A stretch of DNA of 64,000 bases from Pseudorasbora parva (lineage: Eukaryota; Chordata; Actinopteri; Cypriniformes; Gobionidae): NCBI RefSeq assembly GCF_024679245.1, contig NC_090183.1, positions 26,087,809-26,151,808 on the forward strand, written 5' to 3'. A model generated the notes under the pieces. That model did no database searches and had not been told where the DNA came from. It worked only from the letters and a program-made list of their open reading frames with translations. Position 1 is the stretch's first letter; each line of letters starts with the position of its first letter. Shown here piece by piece: positions 24,056-35,846 of this stretch. Both the position numbers and the translations under genes were made by a program.

Positions 24056-25108
24056 CAGGGTGGAAAATTAGCACCGGCCACCAGCCAATGGCGGGTACTT
24101 TTTCAAAGTGGCAAGTGACTTTAATGTGTATACTAGTCATAGTGGTGAATGGATTGTAAAACATATTTTATTGATTACTACTTAAAACAATAATTGTAAC
24201 GGATTAGACTGCTTTTGTCAAAGAATGCTGTTGCTAACCTAACAATAATGCAGTTTTGTTGAGTTAATCATTTGAATGGTTTTCTACGCCGAGCTGAGGT
24301 AGGCTACACACAAAGAGAAAATTACCGGTTAAAAAAAATGCGACATATCTCCGGTATTAAGAGGCTCGCCGCATTTCAACATATGTAATTAAAACAATAA
24401 TATCATAGGCTGATATTTAAAAAGCCTAACTATGAATCTTAATAGTTTCTTTAACCCTCTGTCCGACAAAGCATTCTGATGGATTTTTTTTCCTTTGACA
24501 GCGGGAAAAACTCACAATAGCTGCTCTGTCATTTTTAGACATAATTATAAACTATAAACTGTCTACTTTTAGTTGTGTACACTCAAAATACCAACAACTC
24601 CGAAACACAGCATATAGGCTACTTCTCACAGACATGAGAAATATGTGTATAAAAAGCTTGAAATGTCCACTTTTAAATGATTACGAAACTATTTGAATCG
24701 GAAAGAAAACAAAGCGTGAGCAGCTCATGATTAGCGGTTCTGTCCAGAATGCTGCGCTTCATCACTGCATGTGCTTTAGTTTAACCTGCATTAGACTAAT
24801 CCTGACTCCTGAGCATTTTGTTTAAGTTGTATACATTTTGTTCTTGCACTGACGTAAAATGTTTGGCCATTTTGCACTTTGAAAGGCAGTTTGAGATAAA
24901 GGCTATATTTGTGTGTAATGATTCTGATTCTGCCATTGAAATGACTGGGAAAAATTGTCCCAATCAACCCGAATTCACCCCATATATGCTAATGCACTTT
25001 CTTTATAAATTTGAATTCCGGAAAAAGTGGCTAGTAAAAAATATAAGTGGCTGGTAAAATTGGGCATCCACCAGCCACTTTGGCTGTTAAAAGTTAATTT
25101 CCACCCTG
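24056..25108. mobile_element. Non-autonomous hAT element
   Basis: The ends read CAGGGTGGAAAATTAGCACC and AAGTTAATTTCCACCCTG. Flanking atcttaat (24048-24055) and atctcaat (25109-25116) form an 8-bp duplication with one mismatch. It is 1053 bp with no transposase frame. The subterminal gccaccagcc and ccaccagccac blocks are also inverted. Confidence 0.85.
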
Positions 25109-25116
25109 ATCTCAAT

Positions 25117-26760
25117 ACATTAATATATTTCATTCACATCCTAATTGCATTAAAACAGCCATAAAAACACATTCAGTAAAACTGAGGGCTTTAAAACACA
25201 AAGGAAGATAATTGACAAAACAGCACTTTAAAAATACTTGTCATTTGAATGTTCAAAGATGGCAAAAATGCTTCGCAAAAATGCTACGGAAAAAACGCCT
25301 TCCTTTACTATATGGTGAAAAACTGTAATGGATCTAATGGGATATTTCATGTAGTTTTACAGTAAAGTAATGTTAAATGTACAGGTTTCAAAAGTACACT
25401 GTAAAATTTTTTTACTTGCCATTACTGTACTTAATTATATAAAAAAACTTTACTTTTTATTTTTATGTAGGTCTATTTAAGGTTAAAAAAAATTTTTAAA
25501 AAACGGGCCGATGCTAATTGAAGTACTTTACCATATAGTAGCAATATTTTAGGTTTTACTCTATTGAACTAAACTTTATGCAAAAAAAGTACTTTACCAT
25601 AAAAAATATGGTACAACAAAATAATGACCTCTAATAGTCGAAGATTCGATGCATCGATATGCAGGACCAGATTCGACCAATGATCTTATGGTCGAATCTT
25701 CGCGGGTGTTATGAAAACGAGGATCATACCATTTTGGCAATATGGGGGTGCTCACTATTAGTGTTATAAAGACATGTCGCTGCACTGAGCGATCGCCCCT
25801 TTAAGGGCACTGAGCTTCGCACCGGACGCCTTTAAAATTTGAACACATATACACCGACAGCGGCATTCTACGCCTGTCCACGGCCATTAAATGATGTTTC
25901 TTAAAAAACTAAGTTCGGGAGAAGCACGTTCAAATGATCTACCTAATCATGATGTCATTCCAACCAGCTGTCAACAATTAGTAATCAACATGTCTACCAA
26001 TCAGCTCAAGTGGAGGATCACATAAATACCCAGTCAACTCACCAATGTTCCTTGACAAAGTTTGCAGCATCCCTCCACCACCCCTTCTACCTCACACGCA
26101 CCTGGTTACTTTCCTAACCAGAAATACGGGGGGAGTACTCTGGGTTCGGGCCAAATACCGAGCTCGGAGCCCTCTCCTCGGACAGCACGCCAAATACGCA
26201 TACCATTTATTCTATCTGAATTATTTGTAAGTGTGAACTCGTGAAATGTATATTTCCCTCAAATCGTGAATGTACATACTGATTTTACCCTGTACTACAA
26301 GATACACTCATCGTACAGCTCTTCTGTCAGAAGTCGATTCAAAGGCATTAGGCACAATCGGCTTAAGAACGTGCATATAAATGCACTCAAAGTGTTCTTT
26401 TCCTCTCTTTGCAGGTATTTTTTTAGGTTTATTTATCAACATGTTCTTTTATATATTTGTGTGATGTTCTGTGTTTCGATCGGGGCTTTTAAATGTTATG
26501 AGAGAACGGTTCATTTGCGAATGTGTAGTGTAGCCTAGTTTTGATCACTTCAATAAAAGTGGTGGCTGTGTGCCGTGTGTAAAGTAAAATAAAAATAGTC
26601 TTAGCCTCCTACTGACTAGTGTCCTGCCCTTCCCAACCCGATTATACCGTTTATTTTTTTTCCAGTCTATGGTTTACACACACACACAGATGATTCGACT
26701 ATCGGTCGACCACAGAGAGATTCGAAAATTCTGATTCGAATGTGTAAATCCTTAGTCAGG
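25117..26760. repeat. Repeat debris, possibly including a retroelement promoter region
   Basis: The segment 25600-25700 repeats cgaagattcgatgcatcgat and related gattcga motifs, and gattcgactatcggtcgacc recurs at 26693, suggesting the two sides of one old element. The interior has a TATA-like cataaatacccag (26022-26034). It also contains caataaaagtgg (26551-26562), with the polyadenylation-like aataaa. That could be an LTR or other retroelement terminal region. No protein is encoded and no clean termini are found. Confidence 0.35.
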
Positions 26761-26769
26761 GACACGCCT

Positions 26770-28530
26770 AGTTTGAAGTCACCATTATGGAGATCAGCAT
26801 TTTGGGCTCTTGACCCTCGACTTAAAAAAAATAAAATAATAATCTCTGGCAGCTTTAATTATAAAGACACATTTGTAATGGCAAGAAAATGCAAGAGAAA
26901 ATGTGATCAGGTGACATTGGTTATGTATATTGATGATGGCATAATGTAAAGGCCTGATTCATTGATCTCTTACAGTCTAGTCTTTGATTATGGGGAATTT
27001 GTTAATAATGTTAATAATGGTATTGATTATAGTAGCTCAGTTACATTACTGCATGAGATCCAAAAGTGTGACCAATATATCAACAGACTTTAAAAGCATG
27101 TTGTGAACAAAAAAGTTTTGAACTATTATATCATTTTGGGTATGTATGACAACAATGTACTAAAAATGGATACGTTTTTCCGTTGTGTTTTTGTGCACAG
27201 GCTACAATATTGTCAAAACGTTCCCCTGTTCACATAGCCTTAATGACAGCCAAACTTAGCTCCGCCCACAACATTTGAGGTTAAGAAGTTTGGTCTGGAC
27301 TTGATCCAATCAAATTGTCAGGGCGGGCTTTATATGATGGACATATAATCAACAGTAACGTAATCTTCCACGTCACCAAAGAACGCTTGGGTTTAATTTA
27401 TTCGTATGCATTCACAAATTCTTTTTAAAACACTAGCAAAGATCATTTACACTCTTCTTCTTCTACTACTTCTTCCAGCATGCATGCAGTAGACTTCAAT
27501 CAACATATATCACTTACTCCGTTTCTCATATTGGTTCTAGGATTGGTTGTAACATGCCCCATAGTCACAGCCCAATGGAGCAGTATCAGATTCATATTCT
27601 GACTAGAATCTGAGTATGACAACGTCAAGCTACTGTTCACACGGATCACAACAAATTTATTAAAACAGGTGTATTATACGATTCAGGCCAGTTGTTTGGA
27701 ATTTTGTAAAGAAAGTGTAAATATAAAGTACACTCCTATAGACTGAACATGTAATATACATGTACAAGACATCACAGTGTTTTCATAAATTTGTGTTTTT
27801 GTAGTTTACACTGAGACAATGATCGCATCGGTTTCAAAATTTGCACTTTGAAACCTGTTTTCATAGGTTTGCATTTTCAGGACCCCAAAACGCTGTTAAT
27901 GTGTGGCAAAAAACATTAAAGGTTTCAGTTGAAAGTGGTATTGTGTAAACTTACCCTTAGACACCTTAGACACAGACATCAACGATCAGTGAATGAATCT
28001 CAACAATGAAAATCAACAAAATATTTATTTAAAACTTTGAACTAAACCACTTACCCGCTGCTAAAAAGTCATAAAAACAACAGCAAAAATAAATGCAAAT
28101 TGTAAGAATATAATACAAAACTAAGGCAAGTATTTTCTTAATGTCACTATTATTGAGGTTCACATGCTGATTGTTGCTTTCTGTTTGTGTCCAAATTATA
28201 CAGTTCAAACCTTTTTTTGTGCAAACTGTTCTTAAAATCCTTTAGATTATCTGTTGGGTCACATGTTGTAATACCACAGGGCCACTATAATTAATATTGT
28301 GAAATTAATAACACATCCCCCATATAATCAATTATACTCTATATGAGATCAGTGAATCAGGCCACTACATAATGATTGTCAGCATCAATATGTAGCCAAT
28401 ATCACCAGATTACATTATCTCTTGGCTTTCCTTGCCATAACAAATGTGTCTTAAAAACACACAGATATAGCTGCCAGAGAAAAACTAGAGCAACCTAACT
28501 AAAGCAAACCATGAGCACCATAATGAAAGC
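26770..28530. mobile_element. Element with long terminal inverted repeats
   Basis: The left arm (about 26840-27035) and right arm (about 28285-28485) are diverged inverted copies. Both contain, in opposite orientation, tctctggcagct, aagacacatttgt, atggcaag and ggcctgattca. Weaker pairing extends to about 26770 and 28530. The 1.2-kb interior is non-coding and contains another repeat at about 27170-27950. Exact borders and TSD are not resolved. Confidence 0.6.
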
Positions 28531-29984
28531 AAACTATTTTCAATAAAACATCAACATCTAATCCTCTGTTATTTCTCAACAAGAACAGAAATAAAGTAAA
28601 ACTGGTCTGTAGTAGATAAAGCCAGTATTGCTGTTTTTGGAGTTGTTTAATCATCCTCTGATGAGATGTAATGTCTTCTTTTATCTTTAGTTGATTTAAT
28701 CTAAGGCTATGGCTGAAAATTAGTTGTAGTTGTTGTGTTTCTGCTCATCTCGTCTCTTCTTTTTCTGTTCTTGTTTCCCTTTCCTTCAGTGATTCTGCTT
28801 GTTTTTAGCAGGTGTTAATCACTAATGACAGTGATTATGACTAATGACACTTAATCTGTGTCCGAGATTGCCTCCTACTACATCCTTAAAGAGGGCACTA
28901 TTTGAGGGGACAGACATTTGTAGTGGTGTCTGAAGCCATAGTGGACATTATGGAGTGCACTCATTCAATCCCACAATGCACCGCAACAACCAGTGTTAAG
29001 GGTATCACGATTTCAATTTTAAATCTAAATCGACCAATATTAAGTCACATCGCAACCTTTTTACAGAAGGTAAAAGTCTCGTTAATCTTTACTGACATTG
29101 TCTGTAATGATTACCGAAATGGCACATTCAGATGGGACTAAAATCACAGAGAACCTCTGGAAATAATTACTTTACCCCCACGTCCCCATGTTAAACCAGT
29201 CCTGTCCGAATAGGGTTAATGTCAGTGAAGATTACCGACACTTATCTTCTTTAAAAGAGTCCTGAAAAATGACCTTGGGTAATACTAATACTAAATAGAC
29301 CCGCTTTAAAAATGTATGATAAAATTCCGTAATTTCCTGTTTAAAAGTTAAAAAAAGCATATTTTGCGGGCTTGGAGGTGCTTGAAGCATTCGGTTGCCT
29401 TGTAGGTGGTGGGACAACTCTGTGGCAAACGTCCAGTATTTTCCGCATATCATTTAAAGCAAAAAGAAGATCAAAAAGCACTTATTAGAGGCACAATACT
29501 TATTTTAGATCTAGAAAGGGGTCTATTACCAACACAATCCAATCAGAATCATTAGATTGGACTTAACTGTTTTCTAAAATATATAGGAGACGGAGTTCAG
29601 ACTGGCACTCATGTTGTGTGTTTGCTCATGTGATAACAGCAACGTCATACGCACATGACAACAAGGAGGTTACTGTGGTGTGTAAAGCGAGTTACCTCTT
29701 CTACTTCTGCTGTGATGCCTTATACCGCGCCAATTGCTCATTAATATTACAGACATCCTGAGGTAAAATTACTTTACCGCCACACCCCTATGTTAATCTA
29801 ATCCCATCTGAATGGGGCTTTAGTGAATAAATACATCGATCAGATATTGACATTTTAATTCCCCAGTGGTCTGGTGGTAGAATTTATGTTAAACTATGTC
29901 AAAGGTTCCAGGTTCTAATCCGCTCTCATAGTTTTTATCTAAACCTGCCTAAAAATCTGCCTAAACGTATATCCACAATACATA
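28531..29984. other. No gene; mixed dispersed repeats
   Basis: From 28860 to 29830 there are repeat-like blocks. Two related segments, near 29165-29220 and 29765-29820, share attactttaccsccac and ccatctgaatgggg-like phrases. No ORF with a protein signature. Confidence 0.4.
29863..29930 (+). other. tRNA-like segment (SINE or tRNA relic)
   Basis: The phrase gtggtctggtggtagaa resembles a tRNA A-box region, and ggttccaggttctaatccg resembles a TΨC/B-box region about 30 bases later. The acceptor ends do not pair convincingly, so I do not call a tRNA gene. Confidence 0.3.
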
Positions 29985-30675
29985 CAGTGAAGATAATAAG
30001 TAATTGTACACCCTGCTATTTTTCAAGTTCTCCCACTTTGTAAATCATGGAGGGGTCTGAAATTGTCATCATAGGTGCATGTCCACTGTGAGAGACATAA
30101 TCTAAAAAAAAAATCTAGAAATCACAATATATGATTTTTTTTAACGATTGATTTGTATGATACAGCTGCAAATAAGTATTTGAACACCTGTCGATCAGCT
30201 AGAATTCTGACCCTCAAAGACCTGTTAGTCTGCCTTTAAAATGTCCACCTCCACTCCATTTATTATCCTAAATTAAATGCACCTGTTTAAGGTCGTTAGC
30301 TGCATAAAGACACCTGTCCACCCCAAACAATCAGTAAAAAACCAACTACTAACATGGCCAAGACCAAAGAGCTGTCCAAAAACACTAGAGACAAAATTGT
30401 ACACATCCACAAGGCTGGAAAGGGCTACATTGAAATTGCCAAGCAGCTTAGTGAAAAAAGGTTCACTGTTGGAGCAGTCATTAGAAAATGGAAGAAGCTA
30501 AACATGACTGTCAATCTCCCTCAGACTGGGGCTCCATGCAAGATCTTACCTCGTGGGGTCTCAATGATTCTAAGAAAGGTGAGAAATCAGCCCAGAACGA
30601 CACAGGAGGAGCTGGTCAATGACCTGAAAAGAGCTGAGGCCACCATTTCCAAGGTTACTGTTGGTAATACACTAA

Positions 30676-30936
30676 AGCCTAGTTCAGACTGCACGATTTT
30701 CAAACTCGTCGGCTCACTGCTCTTTTCACACTGCATAACTATCTGGGGTATCATTCAGTCGTCGGCAACTTGGCTGCGATTCTCTCTGATCGCGTCTTTG
30801 ATTATTCACAATGCGTGATTGTCACTCGCGTGCACGAGCACCGATTTGCCTATGATCTCGGGCATTTGTCGGCGATTTCACAAAACCTGTCGGCGACTCA
30901 AAATCGGGGCAAAAATCGGGCAGTGTGAACTAGGCT
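30676..30936. mobile_element. 261-bp TIR element with TAA duplication (PIF/Harbinger-like)
   Basis: The terminal repeats are AGCCTAGTTCAGACTGC and GCAGTGTGAACTAGGCT, with one mismatch. The target duplication is taa (30673-30675 and 30937-30939). It is inserted in the Tc1-A transposase frame. Removing it with one taa joins ACAC-TAA-GACATCATGG, the continuous Tc1 reading. The TWA target fits PIF/Harbinger. Confidence 0.85.
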
Positions 30937-31484
30937 TAAGACATCATGGTTCAAAATCATGCATGGCACGGAAGGTTCCCCTGCATAAACCAGCACATGT
31001 CCAGGTCCGTCTTCAGTTTGCCAATGACCATTTGGATGATCCAGAGGAGTCATGGGAGAAAGTCATGTGAAAGTCAAATAGAACTTTTTGGGTCATAATT
31101 CCACAAAACGTGTTCCGGCATTAAGGGAGGGGGGGGGGGGGACTGCACTGTATTAAAGAGAGGATGACCGGGGCCATGTATTGCAAGATTTTGGGGAACA
31201 ACCTCCTTCCTTCAGTTAGAGCATTGAAGATGGGTCGAAGCTGGGTCTTCCAACATGACAATGACCCAAAGCACACAGCCAGGATAACCAAGGAGTGGCT
31301 CTGTAAGAAGCATATCAAAGTTCTGGTGTGGCCTAGCCAGTCTCCAGACCTAAACCCAATAGAGAATCTTTGGAGGGAGCTCAAACTCTGTGTTTTTCAG
31401 CGACAGGCCAGAAACTTGACTGATCTAGAGAAGATCTGTGTGGAGGAGTGAACCAAAATCCCTCCTGCAGTGTGTGCAAACCTG

Positions 31485-31997
31485 TGCTGCGTTCCACTCC
31501 ACTTTAAGACAAGCACTTGCAAACTTCCCTAAGCACTTCCCCTTGGGGGAATCCCCGCCGCCATTTTGATGTGTGTTCCACTTCGTGAAGTGAACAAGGG
31601 AAGTTTATATGGACAGACACTTGCTCCCTCGATTTTAACCGAGTGAGTGAGTCTACTTCATGTACACTTCAGGCAGCTTCATATACCACAATGCAAAGCG
31701 ATTGTGACGTCACCGCATATCGCGTTTAATTTACCCCACCACAAACAACTCTATGATATTTTTAAAAAATTTAAAACAACCCAAACACATCCATATACAT
31801 ATAGATTGCTGCATTAAACAATTCGTAAAGAAAAAATAATAATAATAAATCAACTACATAGTGGATTCCAAGTGATCCAGAGCTTAGTTCATTGCAAAGT
31901 TTCCGCCAACGTAAGCAATGACGCACATCCGAGTGAACGAGACAGAGGGAAGTTTGCAAATGAAGGGCATGATAAAAAAACGAACTGGAATGCAGCA
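31485..31997. mobile_element. 513-bp TIR element with CTG duplication
   Basis: The ends TGCTGCGTTCCA and TGGAATGCAGCA are inverted with one mismatch. The 3-bp duplication ctg lies at 31482-31484 and 31998-32000. It splits codons near the C-terminus of Tc1-A transposase, and its removal restores the GCAAACCTGGTGAAAAAC junction. Non-coding. The 3-bp duplication suggests the PIF/Harbinger group. Confidence 0.83.
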
Positions 31998-32075
31998 CTG
32001 GTGAAAAACTACAGGAAACGTTTGACCTCGGTAATTGCAAACAAAGGCTGCTGTACCAAATATTAACATTGATTT

Positions 32076-33461
32076 TGAAAACCCAAAATTCCAAATCTCA
32101 AAAAATTAGCATATTTCATCCGACCAATAAAAGAAAAGTGTTTTTAATACAAAAAAAGTCAACCTTCAAATAATTATGTTCAGTTATGCACTCAATACTT
32201 GGTCGGGAATCCTTTTGCAGAAATGACTGCTTCAATGCGGCGTGGTATGGAGGCGATCAGCCTGTGGCACTGCTGAGGTGTTATGGAGGCCCAGGATGCT
32301 TCGATAGCGGCCTTAAGCTCATCCAGAGTGTTGGGTCTTGCGTCTCTCAGCTTTCTCTTCACAATATCCCACAGATCCTCTATGGGGTTCAGGTCAGGAG
32401 AGTTGGCAGGCCAATTGAGCACAGTAATACCATTGTCAGTAAACCATTTACCAGTGGTTTTGGCACTGTGAGCAGGTGCCAGGTCGTGCTGAAAAACGAA
32501 ATCTTCATCTAAAGCTTTTCAGCAGATGGAAGCATGAAGTGCTCCAAAATCTCCAAATAGCTGCATTGACCCTGCCCTTAATAAAACACAATGGACCAAC
32601 ACCAGTAGCTGACATGGCACCCCAGACCATCACTGACTTTGGGTACTTGACACTGGACTTTAGGCATTTTGGCATTTCCTTCTCCCCAGTCTTCCTCCAG
32701 ACTCTGGCACCTTGATTTCCGAATGCCATGCAAAATATGCTTTCATCCGAAAAAAGTACTTTGGACCACTGAGCAACAGTCCAGTGCTGCTTCTCTGTAG
32801 CCCAAAGTGGCTTGACCTGGGGAATGCGGCACCTGTAGCCCATTTCCTGCACACGCCTGTGCACGGAGGCTCTGGATGTTTCTACTCCAGACTCAGTCCA
32901 CTGCTTCCGCAGGTCCCCCAAGGTCTGGAACCGGTCCTTCTCCACAATCTTCCTCAGGGTCCGGTCACCTCTTCTCATTGTGCAGCGTTTTTTGCCACAC
33001 TTTTTCGAGGTGCCTTGATACAGCACTCTGGGAACAGCCTATTTGTTCAGAAATGTCTTTCTGTGTCTTACCCTCTCGCTTGAAGGTGTCAATGATGGCC
33101 TTCTGGACAGCAGTCAGTTCGGCAATCTTACCCATGATTGCGGTTTTGAGTAATGAACCAGGCTGGGAGTTTTTAAAAGCCTCAGTAATCTTTTGCAGCT
33201 GTTTAGAGTTAATTAGTTGATTCAGATGATTAGGTTAATAGCTCGTTTAGAGAACCTTTTCATGATATGCTAATTTTTTGAGATTTTGGGTTTTCATGAG
33301 CTGTATGCCAAAATCATCAGTATTAAAACAATAAAAGACCTGAAATATTTCAGTTGGTGTGCAATGAATCTAAAATATATAAAAAGCTTAATTTGTATCA
33401 TTACATTATGGAAAATAATGAACTTTATCACAATATGCAATTTTTTTCAGAAGGACCTGTA
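32076..33461 (-). mobile_element. Tc1-like transposon B, one end truncated
   Basis: The right border in plus orientation reads cagaaggacctgta, ending in the TA target (33460-33461). The repeat motif tctcaaaaaattagcatatt is at 32095, its inverse is at about 33269, and a degenerate inverse is at about 33430. This is an IR/DR terminal arrangement. The left terminus is missing: the sequence starts inside the subterminal gaaaacccaaaattcc where Tc1-A ends. Confidence 0.85.
32192..33135 (-). pseudogene. Tc1-like transposase pseudogene B
   Basis: The start at 33135 gives MGKIAELTAVQKAIIDTFKR, an N-terminal helix-turn-helix. A frameshift follows near 33007-33015. The middle frame holds the first catalytic Asp (VLFSDES), then VMVWGAMSATG. 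A second frameshift near 32510-32530 separates this from FQHDLAPAHSAK (second Asp) and [12 protein letters not shown] (Glu). The protein ends IEAVISAKGFPTKY at 32192. All three acidic residues are encoded, but in three frames, with no continuous ORF above 173 codons. Length (about 314 codons) fits the family. Confidence 0.9.
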
Positions 33462-33934
33462 CATAAAAGTAATTACTTTTTATATCCCATTACACTACAG
33501 TGGATAAATGTTATGGAGGATGGATCCATGCATTTTGAAGAAAAAACTAGCCCTAGCTAAAATGTTTTCAGCCATGTCACTACTGATTTTGAACTTATCG
33601 TCACAATAATATCTTTATGTTTTTTTTGTTTGTTTTATGAAATAGGGTTGACATAGTTAAGAGCTCAAAAAGATTAATAATAGATACAGTAAGAAATACT
33701 GCATCTGGATCACCGCTCATTTTCGTCAGCTGAAAACGTGTTTGAAAATTGTAAATTGACTCAAAGTGCCATCTTCTGTTCTGGTAGAGGAAGTTGCTCA
33801 ACTGAGAGATCGTAACAGACATGTTTGCATTTGTGTGGACTAGATTTGGTATTTGTTCAAAGGTTACATGCAATTTGTAAGATGGTTTATTTTTATTTGC
33901 GAAATATGCTCACTTATTTATTTGCAAAACAAAA
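33462..33934. other. No feature recognised
   Basis: AT-rich sequence between two Tc1 fragments. The ORF on the minus strand has no family signature. Confidence 0.5.
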
Positions 33935-33936
33935 TA

Positions 33937-34173
33937 CACTCACCTAAAGGATTATTAGGAACATCTGTTCAATTTCTCATTAATGCAATTATCTAACCAA
34001 TCACATGGCAGTTGCTTCCATGCATTTAGGGGTGTGGTCCTGTTCAAGACCATCTCCTAAACTCCAAACTGAAAGTCAGAATGGGAAAGAAAGGTGATTT
34101 AAGCAATTTTGAGCATGGCATGGTTGTTGGGGCCAGACAGGCCGGTCTGAGTATTTCCATATCTGCAAACTGA
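33937..34173 (+). mobile_element. Tc1/mariner fragment C, 5' end only
   Basis: A TA (33935-33936) is followed by CACTCACCTAAAGGATTATT, a typical teleost Tc1/mariner terminus, then an untranslated leader. At 34081 a start codon opens MGKKGDLSNFEHGMVVGARQ, the N-terminus of that family's transposase. The frame stops after 30 codons at 34173. The DNA-binding and catalytic parts are missing, so this is a truncated 5' fragment. Confidence 0.8.
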
Positions 34174-34439
34174 CAAGTGGTAAAAAAGGTGACATGTTTC
34201 CAAATTAAATACTTTTAGCAGGATCTGGAGCATTGCCTCCCAGTAGAAATGTTTTGTTTTTTAAATACCTAAACGAAGCAATTTGGTGCACTCTGACAAG
34301 AAAATACAGGTAAAAGGTAAGATTTGCTTCAAGTGAAAAACATTTACATTATAGCACTGGGCAGTGTCACAAATTTCACAATTTAATTTGATATTGGTTA
34401 ACTTCGGACCTGCCAGGTAGAGAGGATATAGCAAATTGT

Positions 34440-35204
34440 ATGTACTGTTCAATGTATGGGGGGATTTTGGTGATATAAATATACTGATTCTGAAGTAATA
34501 CTCTCATCAGTGTTCTATCAGCTTTTACATAGGCCTACTTAAATCTGCATATTTGTATATTTACCCCCAGGGCTTTATTTAATTTTATAAAGGTCTTTTT
34601 TATCTTATTAAATGTATGCATAAACTGTCATGTTAAATTCTTCATGTTAAATTTGATGAATAAATTCAGTTATAATAAAACACTATAGCGCTGTTACCAA
34701 TCAAAGTAAATAATTTAAACTGCAAAAATACAACTGCAATAAATAATGGAATGAGATTGATGTTCTAAATATTTGCATTTTTTTATTTGTATATTCAATG
34801 ATAATTTTAAACATTAAACTAAACCGTCAATAGGCAGCAAGTGATCGTCTTAATGAGCGAGTCATTCATTCAAAAGATGAATCATTCAGTACAAAACACC
34901 GTGCTGAGTGTTGCTTCCTTTGGAACTATTTTCGTCAATGAAATTATTTGGGAGATAACAAAAAAGTAGTATGAGTCTAAAATGTAAGTAAAGTAATATT
35001 AATAAGGCTACACAATCCGTGGTACACAATTCACGATCGCAATGTATTGTAATCTTCAGCAAAACAGCTCCCCAACTCGACTTGTGTTATTAACAATATC
35101 ATAAAATATAATTAAATAATAATTAAAAACAACAACTCAGTTTTACCACAGTATATTTCTTCTGTGAGTTTATATTGCTGCTCATTTGTTTTGATTTCTC
35201 CACA
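34440..35204. mobile_element. Second copy of the CAGGGCTC element, partial
   Basis: Homologous to 10020-10061 plus 10847-11650 of the 9951 element. Shared phrases include ctcatcagtgttc/ctcaccagtgttc, cactatagcgctgtta/cactatagggctgtta and tgatttctcc. It lacks the TTAA element found in the other copy. The right side is cut by Tc1 copy D, and the left terminus is not recognisable. Confidence 0.65.
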
Positions 35205-35846
35205 GATCATTCTTCTACGCAGCCATGATGTTGTAATTGATGCAGTATGTGATCTGGCATTGTCATGTTGGAAAATGCAAGGTCTTCCCTGAAAGAGACA
35301 ACGTCTGGACGGGAGCATATGTTGTTATAGAACTTGGATATACCTTTCAGCATTGATGGTCCTTTCCAGATGTGTATGCTGCCCATGCCACACGCATTCA
35401 TGCAACCCTATACCATCAGAGATGCAGCCTTCTGAACTGAGTGTTGATAACAACTTGGGTTGTCTTTGTCCTCTTTCGCCCGGATGACATGACGTCCCAG
35501 TTTTCAAAAAAGAACTTCAAATATTTATTTGTCTGACCACAGAACAGTTTTCCACTTTGCCACAGTCCACGCCTGCGCTTGTGGATTAAGTTGAGGTATG
35601 GCTTATTTGTTTTACTTGTAGAGTTTTAGCCAGCAACGGCGAATGGCACGGTGAATTGTGTTCACCAAAAATGTTTTCTGGAAGTATTGCTGAGTATTTG
35701 TAATTTCCATTAGAGTAGCATTTCTATATGTGATGAAGTGCAGTCTAAGGGCTGAATTGTTGGATGATATTATGCACTGTAGATAATGATAACTTCAAAC
35801 TCTTTGCAATTTTTATCTGAAAAACTACTTTCTGATCAGACTGATC
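35205..35846 (-). pseudogene. Tc1/mariner-like transposase pseudogene D
   Basis: The minus strand shows a helix-turn-helix remnant (IKIAKSLKLSLSTVHNIIQ) near 35765-35840. About 35320-35500 holds the MVWGCMNACGMGSIHIWKG-type core, and 35220-35300 holds GRPCIFQHDNARSHTAS with the second catalytic Asp. Frames change at least twice. The first Asp region is degraded and the Glu motif is missing because the copy ends right after SWLRRR. It cannot encode a working transposase. Confidence 0.8.

Larger units (their letters stand above)
30354..32066 (+). pseudogene. Tc1-like transposase pseudogene A
   Basis: It would encode a Tc1/mariner DDE transposase that cuts and pastes the element at TA. The N-terminus [20 protein letters not shown] begins a paired-like helix-turn-helix (residues 1 to about 105). 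After the insertion at 30676-30936 the frame resumes with HHGSKSCMARKVPLHKPAHV. The segment that should hold the first catalytic Asp (31055-31145) is deleted down to a G-rich stretch. The second Asp (QHDNDPKH) and the Glu (NPIENLW) survive at 31252-31385. After the 31485-31997 insertion the last codons end IANKGCCTKY and stop at 32066. The catalytic triad is incomplete, so this copy is dead. Confidence 0.88.
29985..32075 (+). mobile_element. Tc1-like transposon A, right end missing
   Basis: The left border is TA (29983-29984) followed by CAGTGAAGATAATAAGT. A second related stretch, gcaaataagtatttgaacac, lies at 30170, which is the inner repeat expected of Tc1 IR/DR ends. The transposase relic is on the plus strand. 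The right side stops just after the stop codon, where it is fused to the truncated Tc1 copy B near 32075. Two other transposons are nested inside it. Confidence 0.85.

Noticed and set aside
29863..29930. Functional tRNA gene
   Set aside because: A- and B-box-like phrases are present, but the acceptor stem and anticodon arm do not pair convincingly.
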